From positions 1-23,295 of the forward strand of contig CAJPKN010000016.1 of NCBI GenBank assembly GCA_905370385.1: a stretch of 23,295 nt of DNA, read 5' to 3'. Position 1 is the first letter of the stretch; every line of letters begins with the position of its first letter. This stretch comes from Stomatobaculum longum. GTDB lineage: Bacteria > Bacillota > Clostridia > Lachnospirales > Lachnospiraceae. Both the position numbers and the translations under genes were made by a program. Under the pieces are notes generated by a model. That model saw only the letters and a list, made by a program, of their open reading frames with translations, was not told where the DNA came from and searched no databases. Shown here one piece after another: positions 14,618 to 22,869 of the stretch.

Positions 14618-15285
14618 AAAAACAAGGCCTCCGCCGCCGCCGCGCTCTCCGGCTGCGGAATCTCGCGCAGCACGCCGTCCCGGAGAAACACCAGTCGATC
14701 GCAGTGCGCAAACTCCGCAAAATCGTGGGTCACAAAGAGCGCCGTGCCGCCCGCCGCTGTAAAACGCTTTAGGTAGGCATAAAACTGCGCCTTGCCCTCC
14801 ATATCGAGCGCCGCGGTCGGCTCATCCAGCAAAAGAATTTTCGGCTCCCGCAACACGGCAATTGCGATCGAGAGTCGCTTCTTCATGCCGCCCGAGAGCT
14901 TTGCGACGGGCTTATTCAAAAACGCCGCAGCGCCGAGGGCCGTAATCACGCCCTCCGGTGCGAGCCCGCGCGCCACGGTCGCCCTGTCGTGCCAGAGCAG
15001 TAAGTTATCAAAACCGGACAACTCCTCCATCAGCGGATTCGCCTGCGGCGAAAAGCTGACCAGCGCCCTGCGGCGCTTCGCATTCGCGAAGAGTTCCTCT
15101 TCCTCGTAGCGGAAGCTGCCGCTGTCCGGCCGCAGAATTCCCCCCAAAACGGAAAGAAGTGTGGTCTTCCCGCTGCCGTTTCCGCCGAGAATGCCCACAC
15201 AACTTCCGTTCGCCGCCTGCAGGTTAACCTCCCGCAGGACAGCGTTCTTTCCGTATTGCTTTTTAATCTGATGTAAAACCAGCAT
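14614..15285 (-). CDS. ABC transporter ATP-binding protein of the lipoprotein-linked exporter
   Basis: The 223-residue ATPase has a complete nucleotide-binding domain: Walker A GGNGSGKT (34-41), Q-loop Q81, signature LSGGM (130-134), Walker B ILLLDEP (150-156) and H-loop H187 in VTHD. It should power the two ABC-2 permeases encoded directly downstream, with which it overlaps. The ATG comes three bases after the TAA of the lipoprotein gene, with no good ribosome site of its own, so its translation probably depends on ribosomes finishing the lipoprotein. The C-terminus is short, with no substrate-binding extension, unlike the Wzt homologue in this window. Confidence 0.92.
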   Translation of the reverse strand: MLVLHQIKKQYGKNAVLREVNLQAANGSCVGILGGNGSGKTTLLSVLGGILRPDSGSFRYEEEELFANAKRRRALVSFSPQANPLMEELSGFDNLLLWHDRATVARGLAPEGVITALGAAAFLNKPVAKLSGGMKKRLSIAIAVLREPKILLLDEPTAALDMEGKAQFYAYLKRFTAAGGTALFVTHDFAEFAHCDRLVFLRDGVLREIPQPESAAAAEALFL

Positions 15286-15288
15286 TGA

Positions 15289-16776
15289 TTACTGCATCAT
15301 ACCCGATGCCTTCAGGGACTGCTCGAGCATATCGAGGTAGTTGCTCGGGATATCCGTCTGACGGAGCTGTCCCAGATAACCGCTCCAGTTCGCGCCCTTC
15401 ATGAATGCCTCAAACGCCGCATCATCCGAAACGTCGACAATGTCGCTCGGTGCGCTCGGCTCCTCGCCGCCCTCGCCGCGGGTGGTATCAATCGCAATCG
15501 TGACGTACGGCGTGTCGCCGCTCTTCAGGGCCACCGTGCCCTTGGTGCTCTTCGCGGTCTCCGCGAGATCGAAGTCGATTGCAAATGCGCTGAGATCCAT
15601 CATCGAGCTGCTGCTCTCGCTCTCAAGGCGAACGCTACCCTTTGCGGTAAGCTCGCTCTTCTTGAGTGCCTCAAGATCGAGCTCGTCGAGCGTAAGAACC
15701 GCAACCTTCGAACCCTCCTGGGTGAAGGTGAACTCACCGCTCATCTTCTTGCCGTTGTTCTTGCCCTTGCCGTCCACGCGGAACAGCTCGTTTCCGTCCT
15801 CGGAGAAGGTGATCTCGGAAGCGAACTCCTCGCCCTTGTTCGGTGCCTTCATCGTGAACACATAGTTCTCGCTGGCATTCGCGTTCTCAATGCGAAGCTC
15901 TCTTGCGATGACCTTGTCGCCCTCGCCGAGCCAGATGGTGGAAACGAGCTTGCCCTCAAGCTTCTGCTCCCCTTCCTTCTCGAGAGACTCCTTGAACTTC
16001 TCGTACGTTTCCTCATCGGTGCTTGCCTTGATGATATCCGCAAGATTCTGGTCGTTCTTTGCGGTCTCGACAATCTTCTTGCCGAGCTCGGTCAGCTGCT
16101 CGCCGTCGAAAGTAACCTCAAGCTTGGTTGCGTTGACGGTGTAATCGCCGACCGTCACATCTTCCTTGGACTCCTTGACATCCTTCGCAGCGTCCGTGAT
16201 GATCTTCGTATAGTTGGTCACGAGCTCGTCGAGCTTCTTGCCCTCCGGGAGTTTCTTATACTCGCTCATCATCTCGCCGAAGCTTGCGCTGTCGCCGAGC
16301 ACGCTGCCCGGGATGTGCATGTACTTATCCGCGAGTTCCGGAATCTGCAGGTAGAGATCGTTGTCGGACATGACAAGGTTCATCGTGCCGAGTGCCTTGT
16401 CGTTCAGGCTGAGCGCAATGCTCTCCTCAAGCGCCGACTTGCCGATCTTTGCGCTCATCTTCATGCCGAGGGTCTTGATCCAGGAGAGGTCCGTGCCGCC
16501 CATCAACGCGCTGAGCGTGCTCTTGCCGCCGTCCTCCAGGGTAATCACGATATCACCGCTGCCGCTCTGGACCTTATCGCTCGCAAGCTTATCTCTCGTG
16601 GTCTCGTAAGCACCCGTGAACTGCGTGGTGAACTCCTTGACCTGCTTCTGCTCAGCCTCTTTGTAGCGCTGATCCGGAGAACTTGCCTTCTTTCCGCAGC
16701 CGGTTGCCAGTGCCATTGCAGCAACGACAGATGCCGCGCCGACCGCAGCTCTCTTCCATCTTCCAAACAATCTCAT
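15289..16776 (-). CDS. Secreted lipoprotein of unknown function, linked to ABC exporter
   Basis: The 495-residue precursor has a basic N-terminus (RWKR), a hydrophobic signal (about 10-25) and a lipobox LATGC ending at C27, so it should be lipid-anchored on the outer face of the membrane. The mature part is hydrophilic, rich in E, K, D and S, with many short alternating strands such as MNLVMSDNDLYLQIP. That pattern suggests a large β-sheet fold, possibly like lipid-binding lipoproteins of the LprG/LppX kind; this is a guess from pattern only. I do not recognise the family. GGGAGGAAA lies about 5 bases before the ATG, and an extended -10 promoter is found upstream. Three bases separate it from the ATPase gene, so lipoprotein and exporter are probably one functional unit. 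Confidence 0.85.
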   Translation of the reverse strand: MRLFGRWKRAAVGAASVVAAMALATGCGKKASSPDQRYKEAEQKQVKEFTTQFTGAYETTRDKLASDKVQSGSGDIVITLEDGGKSTLSALMGGTDLSWIKTLGMKMSAKIGKSALEESIALSLNDKALGTMNLVMSDNDLYLQIPELADKYMHIPGSVLGDSASFGEMMSEYKKLPEGKKLDELVTNYTKIITDAAKDVKESKEDVTVGDYTVNATKLEVTFDGEQLTELGKKIVETAKNDQNLADIIKASTDEETYEKFKESLEKEGEQKLEGKLVSTIWLGEGDKVIARELRIENANASENYVFTMKAPNKGEEFASEITFSEDGNELFRVDGKGKNNGKKMSGEFTFTQEGSKVAVLTLDELDLEALKKSELTAKGSVRLESESSSSMMDLSAFAIDFDLAETAKSTKGTVALKSGDTPYVTIAIDTTRGEGGEEPSAPSDIVDVSDDAAFEAFMKGANWSGYLGQLRQTDIPSNYLDMLEQSLKASGMMQ

Positions 16777-16818
16777 TGGTTTCCTCCCTTTCCGCCTAAG
16801 CTTTTAGGCCGTTCCGTT

Positions 16819-16847
16819 AGTATAACATATTTTCTTTATTCACGGAA
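16819..16847 (-). promoter_or_regulatory. Extended -10 promoter of the lipoprotein-ABC operon
   Basis: TATACT (16819-16824 on the minus strand) is preceded by TGT, an extended -10 element. The base run at the -35 position (TTCCGT, 16842-16847, 17-base spacing) is a weak match. The region upstream is AT-rich. TTCCGT recurs inverted as ACGGAA at 16812-16817, so a 6-bp inverted repeat flanks the promoter and could bind a regulator. The start codon is about 42 bases downstream. Confidence 0.6.
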
Positions 16848-16895
16848 TGTTCACAAAGCATATTTTGATTTCTTTTCGTTTTTCATAAGATATCT

Positions 16896-19800
16896 TCAGG
16901 AAAAGTCTGACGCAAGCGCTTCCCAGACCGCATCCATGCCGTTATGTGCGCGAATATAGGCAGAGGAACGCTCGGACAGTGTCTCCAGTGCCGTGCGGTC
17001 GCGGTATAAGCGGAGTGCCGCCGCCGCAAAGCCCGGCGCGCTGTCCTCGATCTCCATGACCGTCTCTGCCGCCGGAATGCCCTCCGCACCGATCGAGGTC
17101 GTGAGCACGGGCGCGCCGTAATAGAGCGCCTCAATGACCTTGCCCTTTACACCCGCACCGTAGCGGAGCGGCACCACGACCAGGCGGCAGTTCTCATAGA
17201 GTTCCCGCAGCCGTTCGTCCGAGACAAAGCCCAGGATGTGAATACCGTTCTCGGGGTTGTGAAGGGCTTTCAGTTCTTCCGGCACCTTGGAGCCCGCCAC
17301 ATAGAAATTGATCGACTCTTCCGCGCGTATCTCGGGGAATACCTCTTTCAGGAACCAGAGCACCGCATCCAGGTTCGGCGGGTGGGCAAAGCCGCCCACA
17401 AAGAGCAGCCCCTCCCGCTTCTCATAGCCGAAATCGCTCACCTCCGGGAAGCTGTCCCAGACATAGGCGGTCAGGGGCTTCACGCGTATGGTGCTGTCGA
17501 TTGCGTGTATCGCCTTGCACTCCTCCTCCGAGGGGTAGAAACTGAGCGCCGCCTTACGGAGCAGCGTAAGCTCCACGCCCTTCCAGTAGGCCGAGGCCTC
17601 CCGGTGCGCCTCCTCTCCCGTCAGCTCGTACTCCCGCCGCTCACGGAGGAAGTGAAGGTCATGTCCGTAGTAGAGGACGCGGATAGACGTTCTCTCCTGA
17701 ATAAAGTCAATGTACTTGCTCGCAATGTGCGGGCGGTTCAGGTAGACAAAGTCGATATCCGAAGCGTGCTTCTCAATCCAATCCCAGATGCCCTTCTGCA
17801 TGGCCTCGCCGTAGAGCACCTCAATGCCGAGCTGGGTCAGCGCCGTGGTGTAAGGCTCCTCCGCCGCAAAGTTGTCGCCGAGGAACTTGACCTGATAGCC
17901 CTGCTTCACAAACATCTTTAAGTACTGCCAGGTCGTGCGGCTGCCCGCGTCCTTGTCAAAGGTCGGTACATAGTGATCTACCACGAGGATGATCTTTTTG
18001 CCCTTGCTCCGCTCGCGCGCCCGGAAGGGATCCGGGTTGCCGTTATTCTCAAACTGCTCGGCAAGTTCCTTCTTCCACTTTTCTTTTAATTTCTCGGTGT
18101 TCTCGATCTGGTAGCGCTTTAAGCCCGTGCCCTGCACATCCGTGCCGTTCGAGATGCCCTCAAAGTGGATGACCACCGACTTCGGCTGATAGACCACGCG
18201 GTAGCCGTGGGCGCGCACCTCAAAGGCGAGATCCGAGTCCTCGCAGTAAGCGGGCGCATAGCGCGTGTCAAAGCCGCCGATTTCCTTCCAGAGCGCGTGG
18301 CGAATCAAAATCGCCGCGCCTGACATATAGTCGACATCCTTCACGTAGTTAAACTCCGGCAGTGTCGGGTCCTGCAGTCTGCCGTAGTTCCAGCCGGAGG
18401 CATCGCTCCAGATAATGCCGCCCGCCTCCTGAAGCCGCCCGTCCGGGTAGACCAGTTTGGATCCCGTCATACCGATGCTCAAATCTTCGTCCATCAGTTT
18501 TAAAAGCCAGGAGAGCCAGCCCTCGGTCACCTTGGTGTCGTTGTTCAGGAAAAAGAGGAATTCACCGCGCGCCTTTAAGGCCGCCTGGTTACAGTTCTTT
18601 AAAAAGCCCTGGTTGGTCTCGTTTCTCGCAATCACCAGTCCCTCCGCAAAATCCGAGAGGCGCTTGGTCGCATCGCTCGAGACATCGTCCGCAATGATCA
18701 CCTCATAGGGGATGTCCTTCGTGTGCTCGAGAAGAGAAACCAGGCAGGCATAGGTGTACTCGATCTGGTTATAACAGGGGATGATAATCGAGACCCGCGG
18801 CGCTTCGAACTGCGGGAAACGCAGCTTTCCGTGCTCGCGGTAAATATCTCCGATGGCGAACTCGCCGTCTACCAGATTCTTGCCCTCCGGCGTGTGCATG
18901 AGCTTCCAATGTTTCAGCGGATGGCGCACCGCGTTCAGACGGAATAAGAGGCGCTTTCTCTCCCTGGAGCCCTTCGGGTACTTCGCGTTGAAGATTGCAC
19001 TCGCCTTCCGACGAAGACGGGAGTAGAGCGTCTGGTGGCGACTCAAATACTGTAAGGTCTCCGCGAGCTGTCCGTTCTCCGCGCGGAGATCCCGTATCAT
19101 GGTCTCCAGGTTCACGACGTGATTGTCCGTCAGGCGCTTTACCTCGGTGATTTTCTTAATCTCCGCATCCCGAATGCGAATCTCCTCCCAGGAGGCCGCG
19201 AGCTGCTCCCTGGTCTCCTCGAGGGTGCGCTCGGTCCGCGCGATGATCTCCGCGTTCTGCTGGGAGACAATGAAGCGGTCCAAGAAGCGCGCCTGTTCCT
19301 CGCCGGCCACGCCGCGCTGGAAGGCCGCCTCCTCTGCGGCAAAGCCTGCCGCCTCTTTTGCCGAAATGCCGAAGCGCAGCAAAAAGGCCTCTTCCGTGCC
19401 GAGCCCCAGGCTCTCGCGCTGCTGCTCGTAAAAGCTTCGAAGCGCGCGGTAGCGCACATAGCTCTTGTTGAGCGGCTTTGCAGAGACCCACTCGCAGTCG
19501 ATACCTGTGAGCGGAACCTTGTCGATGCCGAGCGCTTCCGCGCCCTCCGGCACAAGGAAGTTGTCGAAAATTGCGTCTATATTATGCACCTCGCCGCCGC
19601 CGATGATACGCTGCAGTGCGCGCTCCAGCGTGTCCTCAAGAGGCTGTCCCTGCGAAAGCTCGCGGCAGAAGACGCTCGTAAAACTCTCGCCGAGCACATA
19701 GGGGAAGCAGGCGCTTGTAAGGCCGTCCGCGGTCGTTATCTCCGCATCCGCGTATTGCAGCCCCCTGTCCTCGCTCCGCAGTAACGCGAGGCGCTCCGCA

Positions 19801-20735
19801 AAGGCCGCAATGTGCGCATTGCCCTCGGGGGAGAGCGCCCGCTTTTCGACCCGCCGCGTGCCGTCCGCCGCCTCCCAAATAATCGTGACCAGGCGGTACG
19901 CTGCCGTCCGGTTTCGGTTGTACTTCACAAATACAGGGCGCTCCGCCGCGCTCTCTCCTCCCTTGGTCCAACAGGCGAGAAAGGAATCCGCAAAGCGCGG
20001 GTAGAGCCCGTCGCGGCAGACCTCGTTGTACTTTGCGCCCACATTGATTGCGACATAGGTCGGAAACCCGTAGGCCGGAATCACGCGGGAGAGCTCCCCG
20101 ACTTCCGGGAGACGCCGCTCCGAGTAAATCGTATCCGCCAGATTTTTGAGCGGCTCCGGGAAGTAGAAGAAACCGCTTCCCCCCTCCGCTTCCGTAAGCG
20201 CCGAGAGGGCCTCGTAGCTCAGCGCATTCTCGCCGAGTTTTTGTCCCGCGAAGGCACGGACACCGTAGGCATTTTCCGCGGCAATCAAAAGGGTGCCGCC
20301 CGGGCTGAGAAGTTCCCGTGCCGCAACGAGCGCTGCCTCGCCATCGCTTCCGAGGGTCCCGTCAAAGAGGATATAGTCAAACTGCCCGGAGAGCGCCGTG
20401 CTCTGATTGCCGAGTTTTCCTTCCAAAGTCTCAAGTTCTCCCGAGAGCTTTAAGCTTTCTTTTCGCGCCCGCAGAAGGGCAAGCGCCGACATATCCGTAT
20501 CAACTGCCGTGACCGCGAGTCCCTTTCGGAGCAGAAGTGCCAAAAGGCCGCCGTCCCCGGCGCCGGCGAGCAGAAGTTTCGCGCCCGCGCGGAAGGGATA
20601 CCAGTCAAGCAGGCTCTCGCGGCGATCGGAAAAGAGCTCTAAGGTTTCAAGCTCCGGATTTTCGTCGAGCATGCGCGCCGTATCGTTCCCGTAGCGCTCG
20701 AGCAATTCCTTGGCTTTTTCAATTCTCTCGCTCAT
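16896..20735 (-). CDS. Multidomain glycan enzyme: methyltransferase-like, kinase-like, coiled coil, GT2, GT4
   Basis: This 1279-residue cytoplasmic protein has five parts. (1) Residues ~50-235 form a class I SAM methyltransferase-like domain: GAGDGG (58-63), VDTD (78-81), FDYILFDG (119-126), LSPGGTLL (143-150) and AENAYGVRAFAG (153-164). (2) Residues ~265-440 are a kinase-like domain with candidate K298, DN at 391-392 and GIDCEW (411-416). (3) Residues ~490-565 are a charged coiled coil. (4) A GT2 domain at ~646-880 has SIIIPCYNQ (649-657), NNDTK (731-735) and AYCEDSDLAFEV (829-840). (5) A GT4 domain at ~913-1275 has VGGFAHPPN (1113-1121) and GVKGKVIEALYYGAPVL (1195-1211). The order of parts 1-3 matches E. 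coli WbdD, which caps O-antigen chains. It overlaps wzt by four bases (ATGA), so it is probably the synthesis and capping enzyme of the exported polymer. Confidence 0.88.
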   Translation of the reverse strand: MSERIEKAKELLERYGNDTARMLDENPELETLELFSDRRESLLDWYPFRAGAKLLLAGAGDGGLLALLLRKGLAVTAVDTDMSALALLRARKESLKLSGELETLEGKLGNQSTALSGQFDYILFDGTLGSDGEAALVAARELLSPGGTLLIAAENAYGVRAFAGQKLGENALSYEALSALTEAEGGSGFFYFPEPLKNLADTIYSERRLPEVGELSRVIPAYGFPTYVAINVGAKYNEVCRDGLYPRFADSFLACWTKGGESAAERPVFVKYNRNRTAAYRLVTIIWEAADGTRRVEKRALSPEGNAHIAAFAERLALLRSEDRGLQYADAEITTADGLTSACFPYVLGESFTSVFCRELSQGQPLEDTLERALQRIIGGGEVHNIDAIFDNFLVPEGAEALGIDKVPLTGIDCEWVSAKPLNKSYVRYRALRSFYEQQRESLGLGTEEAFLLRFGISAKEAAGFAAEEAAFQRGVAGEEQARFLDRFIVSQQNAEIIARTERTLEETREQLAASWEEIRIRDAEIKKITEVKRLTDNHVVNLETMIRDLRAENGQLAETLQYLSRHQTLYSRLRRKASAIFNAKYPKGSRERKRLLFRLNAVRHPLKHWKLMHTPEGKNLVDGEFAIGDIYREHGKLRFPQFEAPRVSIIIPCYNQIEYTYACLVSLLEHTKDIPYEVIIADDVSSDATKRLSDFAEGLVIARNETNQGFLKNCNQAALKARGEFLFFLNNDTKVTEGWLSWLLKLMDEDLSIGMTGSKLVYPDGRLQEAGGIIWSDASGWNYGRLQDPTLPEFNYVKDVDYMSGAAILIRHALWKEIGGFDTRYAPAYCEDSDLAFEVRAHGYRVVYQPKSVVIHFEGISNGTDVQGTGLKRYQIENTEKLKEKWKKELAEQFENNGNPDPFRARERSKGKKIILVVDHYVPTFDKDAGSRTTWQYLKMFVKQGYQVKFLGDNFAAEEPYTTALTQLGIEVLYGEAMQKGIWDWIEKHASDIDFVYLNRPHIASKYIDFIQERTSIRVLYYGHDLHFLRERREYELTGEEAHREASAYWKGVELTLLRKAALSFYPSEEECKAIHAIDSTIRVKPLTAYVWDSFPEVSDFGYEKREGLLFVGGFAHPPNLDAVLWFLKEVFPEIRAEESINFYVAGSKVPEELKALHNPENGIHILGFVSDERLRELYENCRLVVVPLRYGAGVKGKVIEALYYGAPVLTTSIGAEGIPAAETVMEIEDSAPGFAAAALRLYRDRTALETLSERSSAYIRAHNGMDAVWEALASDFS

Positions 20736-22036
20736 GCCTTCTCCTCTCTCACGGCCTCAACCTCCGAGCCCATGTCGTAAAAGCCCACGGTGTTCTTGTT
20801 CGAGATGACCGTTAAGCTCAGCACATTGTAAAGACGGTGGTACACCACGTGCTCGCCGTTCTCATAGCCGGTGCAACTCATGGAGAGCAGATATTCGCCG
20901 CCCTGCAGATTCATCTTCTGCCGGAACGAAACCGTGTAGACATCGCCGTCTTTGACCGGCTTAATCTCCGTGCCCTCAAAGAGGGTGTTGGTTCCCGTGA
21001 TATCCGTCCCCTTCTTATCCCGCAGGGTGTAGGTGAAAATCGGATTTTCAATCGGCGCGTGGAAGCGAACGCGCTCCCGTATCGTGAACATCTCCCCCTT
21101 TAAGAGGAGGTTCGTCACATTGCCGCGCGCGTCAAGGGTTCCGAAGTCCTCAAAGCTCGCTCTGCCGTCGCCGTACTCCTGCACTTCGGGATTCAGGTTC
21201 ATGCGGTCTTTCATGCGCTTATCGGAGACCGTCGCTTCGACCGGTAAGCCGAGTGCCTCCTTCTTCTCTTCAATCAGTGCCTCGGCAAGCTCGTCGGTCT
21301 GGTTTGCCAATATCTTCTTATAGAGGTCCACCATCTTGCCGGCCTCGCCCTGCGCCACAAAATGACCGCGATTTAAGAGCACTACCTTGTCACAGTACTT
21401 GATGATGCTGCCCATGTCGTGGCTCACCATGAGTATGGTCGTGCCGTTCTTCATCATCTCCTCCATGCGGCGGTAGCACTTCGCCTGGAAGAAGACATCA
21501 CCGACCGAGAGCGCCTCGTCGACAATTAAGATCTCCGGGTCCACATTGATGGCGAGCGCAAAGGCGAGGCGCACGAACATACCGGAAGAATAGGTCTTGA
21601 CCGGCTGGTTCACAAAGTCCCCGATGTCCGCAAAGCGGAGAATGTCATCCATTCTCCGCTCCATCTCCTGCCGCGAGAAGCCCATCATGGTACCGTTCAT
21701 ATAGATGTTCTCGAGGCCGGTGTATTCGCTGTTAAAGCCCGCGCCGAGCTCCAGGAGCGCCGAAATATTGCCGGAGACTTCCGCCGTCCCCGTGGTCGGA
21801 CTCAGCACGCCGGTGATGATTTTCAGTATGGTCGACTTCCCCGATCCGTTCGTCCCGATGATACCGACCGTCTCTCCCTTCTTCACATCAAAGGAGATGT
21901 CCGAGAGTGCAAAGAAGTCACGGTGATAGGACTTGTGGGTCAGGCTCACGGCCTCTTTCAGGCGGTCTATCGGTTTGTCGTAGAGCTTATAAATTTTACT
22001 GACTCCCTGCACCGAGATTGCCAGATTTTTATCCAT
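20732..22036 (-). CDS. wzt: Wzt/TagH-type ABC polysaccharide exporter ATPase with C-terminal carbohydrate-binding domain
   Basis: The 434-residue protein has an ABC ATPase domain (about 1-245) with Walker A GTNGSGKS (61-68), the YSSGM signature (149-153), Walker B ILIVDEAL (169-176) and H206. YSSGM in place of LSGGQ is usual for Wzt/TagH proteins. After a linker, a β-rich domain (about 285-425) includes NPIFTYTLRDKKGTDITGTN (331-350), typical of the Wzt C-terminal domain. In E. coli O8 and O9a that domain binds the capped end of the O-polysaccharide and makes export depend on chain termination. It should power the Wzm permease encoded 19 bases upstream. GAGGAG precedes the ATG by about 8 bases. 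Confidence 0.93.
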   Translation of the reverse strand: MDKNLAISVQGVSKIYKLYDKPIDRLKEAVSLTHKSYHRDFFALSDISFDVKKGETVGIIGTNGSGKSTILKIITGVLSPTTGTAEVSGNISALLELGAGFNSEYTGLENIYMNGTMMGFSRQEMERRMDDILRFADIGDFVNQPVKTYSSGMFVRLAFALAINVDPEILIVDEALSVGDVFFQAKCYRRMEEMMKNGTTILMVSHDMGSIIKYCDKVVLLNRGHFVAQGEAGKMVDLYKKILANQTDELAEALIEEKKEALGLPVEATVSDKRMKDRMNLNPEVQEYGDGRASFEDFGTLDARGNVTNLLLKGEMFTIRERVRFHAPIENPIFTYTLRDKKGTDITGTNTLFEGTEIKPVKDGDVYTVSFRQKMNLQGGEYLLSMSCTGYENGEHVVYHRLYNVLSLTVISNKNTVGFYDMGSEVEAVREEKA

Positions 22037-22055
22037 GAATCAGTCTCCTCTTTTC

Positions 22056-22859
22056 TCACAGCACATCGGAAAAATGCGGGCGCAGCTTGCGGAACAGGCG
22101 AAGCCCGAGCGCAAGCAGGGCAAGTGTCACCGCCCAGAAATAAAGGCTCTGCATGGGCCGCTCAAAGAACCAGTTCCCGGCTATCATGCTGTCCCGGTAA
22201 CCGCTCACAATGTAGTGAATGGGATTTAATTTCAGTATCGGCAGGAGCTTCGGCGGGAAGTTCGGGAACATCTCGGGCGCCCACATGATGGGAACCAGCC
22301 ACATGCCGAACTGGAGACAAATACTCACAATCTGCGACATGTCCCGGAAAAAGACCTGCACCGCCGATGTGACCAGCGTGAGCGCGAGAATCAAGACCGA
22401 GAGCGCCGCACTGTAGTAAATGAGCTGCAGCCAGGTGATGAGCGGCAGTCTCCCGTAGCAGAAGAACATCGCAATCATAATCATGACAAAGATTGCGTGC
22501 ACCAGAAGGCAGGACACGAGCTTGATGACCGGCAACACCTCTACGTTAAACACCACCTTCTTAACCAGATAGTGGTACTCCTGCAGACAGTTGGTGCCGG
22601 CATTCATTGCCTCCTGGAAAAAGAACCAGGGGACGATGCCGGGGACCAGCCAGAGCACATAGGGCACGCCGGGAATCGGCGGCACCGACTTAAAGCCGAG
22701 CTGAAAGATCATGAAGTAAATGAGTACGGTCACAATCGGTTGGACAAACATCCAGATAATGCCGAAGTAGGAGCCCACAAAGCGCTTTCGAAAATCCGCC
22801 TTGGCGAGCTCAAAGATGAGCTTTCGGTTCCCGAAGAGCTCACGCACAAGTTCCGTCAT
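22056..22859 (-). CDS. wzm: Wzm/TagG-type ABC polysaccharide exporter permease
   Basis: The 267-residue protein has six hydrophobic segments (about 31-55, 67-88, 111-133, 143-165, 175-195, 238-256), as expected for an ABC-2 permease that moves polysaccharide or teichoic acid across the membrane. Family marks are YFGIIWMFVQP (31-41), VFFRDM (169-174) and LNPIHYIVSGYRD (211-223). GAGGAG lies 6 bases before the ATG and partly overlaps the end of the preceding gene, from which it is separated by 10 bases. It pairs with the Wzt ATPase downstream. Because that ATPase has a carbohydrate-binding domain, a capped polysaccharide is a more likely cargo than plain teichoic acid, but TagG remains an alternative name. 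Confidence 0.93.
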   Translation of the reverse strand: MTELVRELFGNRKLIFELAKADFRKRFVGSYFGIIWMFVQPIVTVLIYFMIFQLGFKSVPPIPGVPYVLWLVPGIVPWFFFQEAMNAGTNCLQEYHYLVKKVVFNVEVLPVIKLVSCLLVHAIFVMIMIAMFFCYGRLPLITWLQLIYYSAALSVLILALTLVTSAVQVFFRDMSQIVSICLQFGMWLVPIMWAPEMFPNFPPKLLPILKLNPIHYIVSGYRDSMIAGNWFFERPMQSLYFWAVTLALLALGLRLFRKLRPHFSDVL

Positions 22860-22869
22860 AACAATCTCC

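Noticed and set aside
16887..16896. Palindrome AAGATATCTT after the multidomain gene as a terminator
   Set aside because: It is a 10-base perfect palindrome with no loop, AT-rich, and lacks a following U-run, so it cannot act as a normal terminator.
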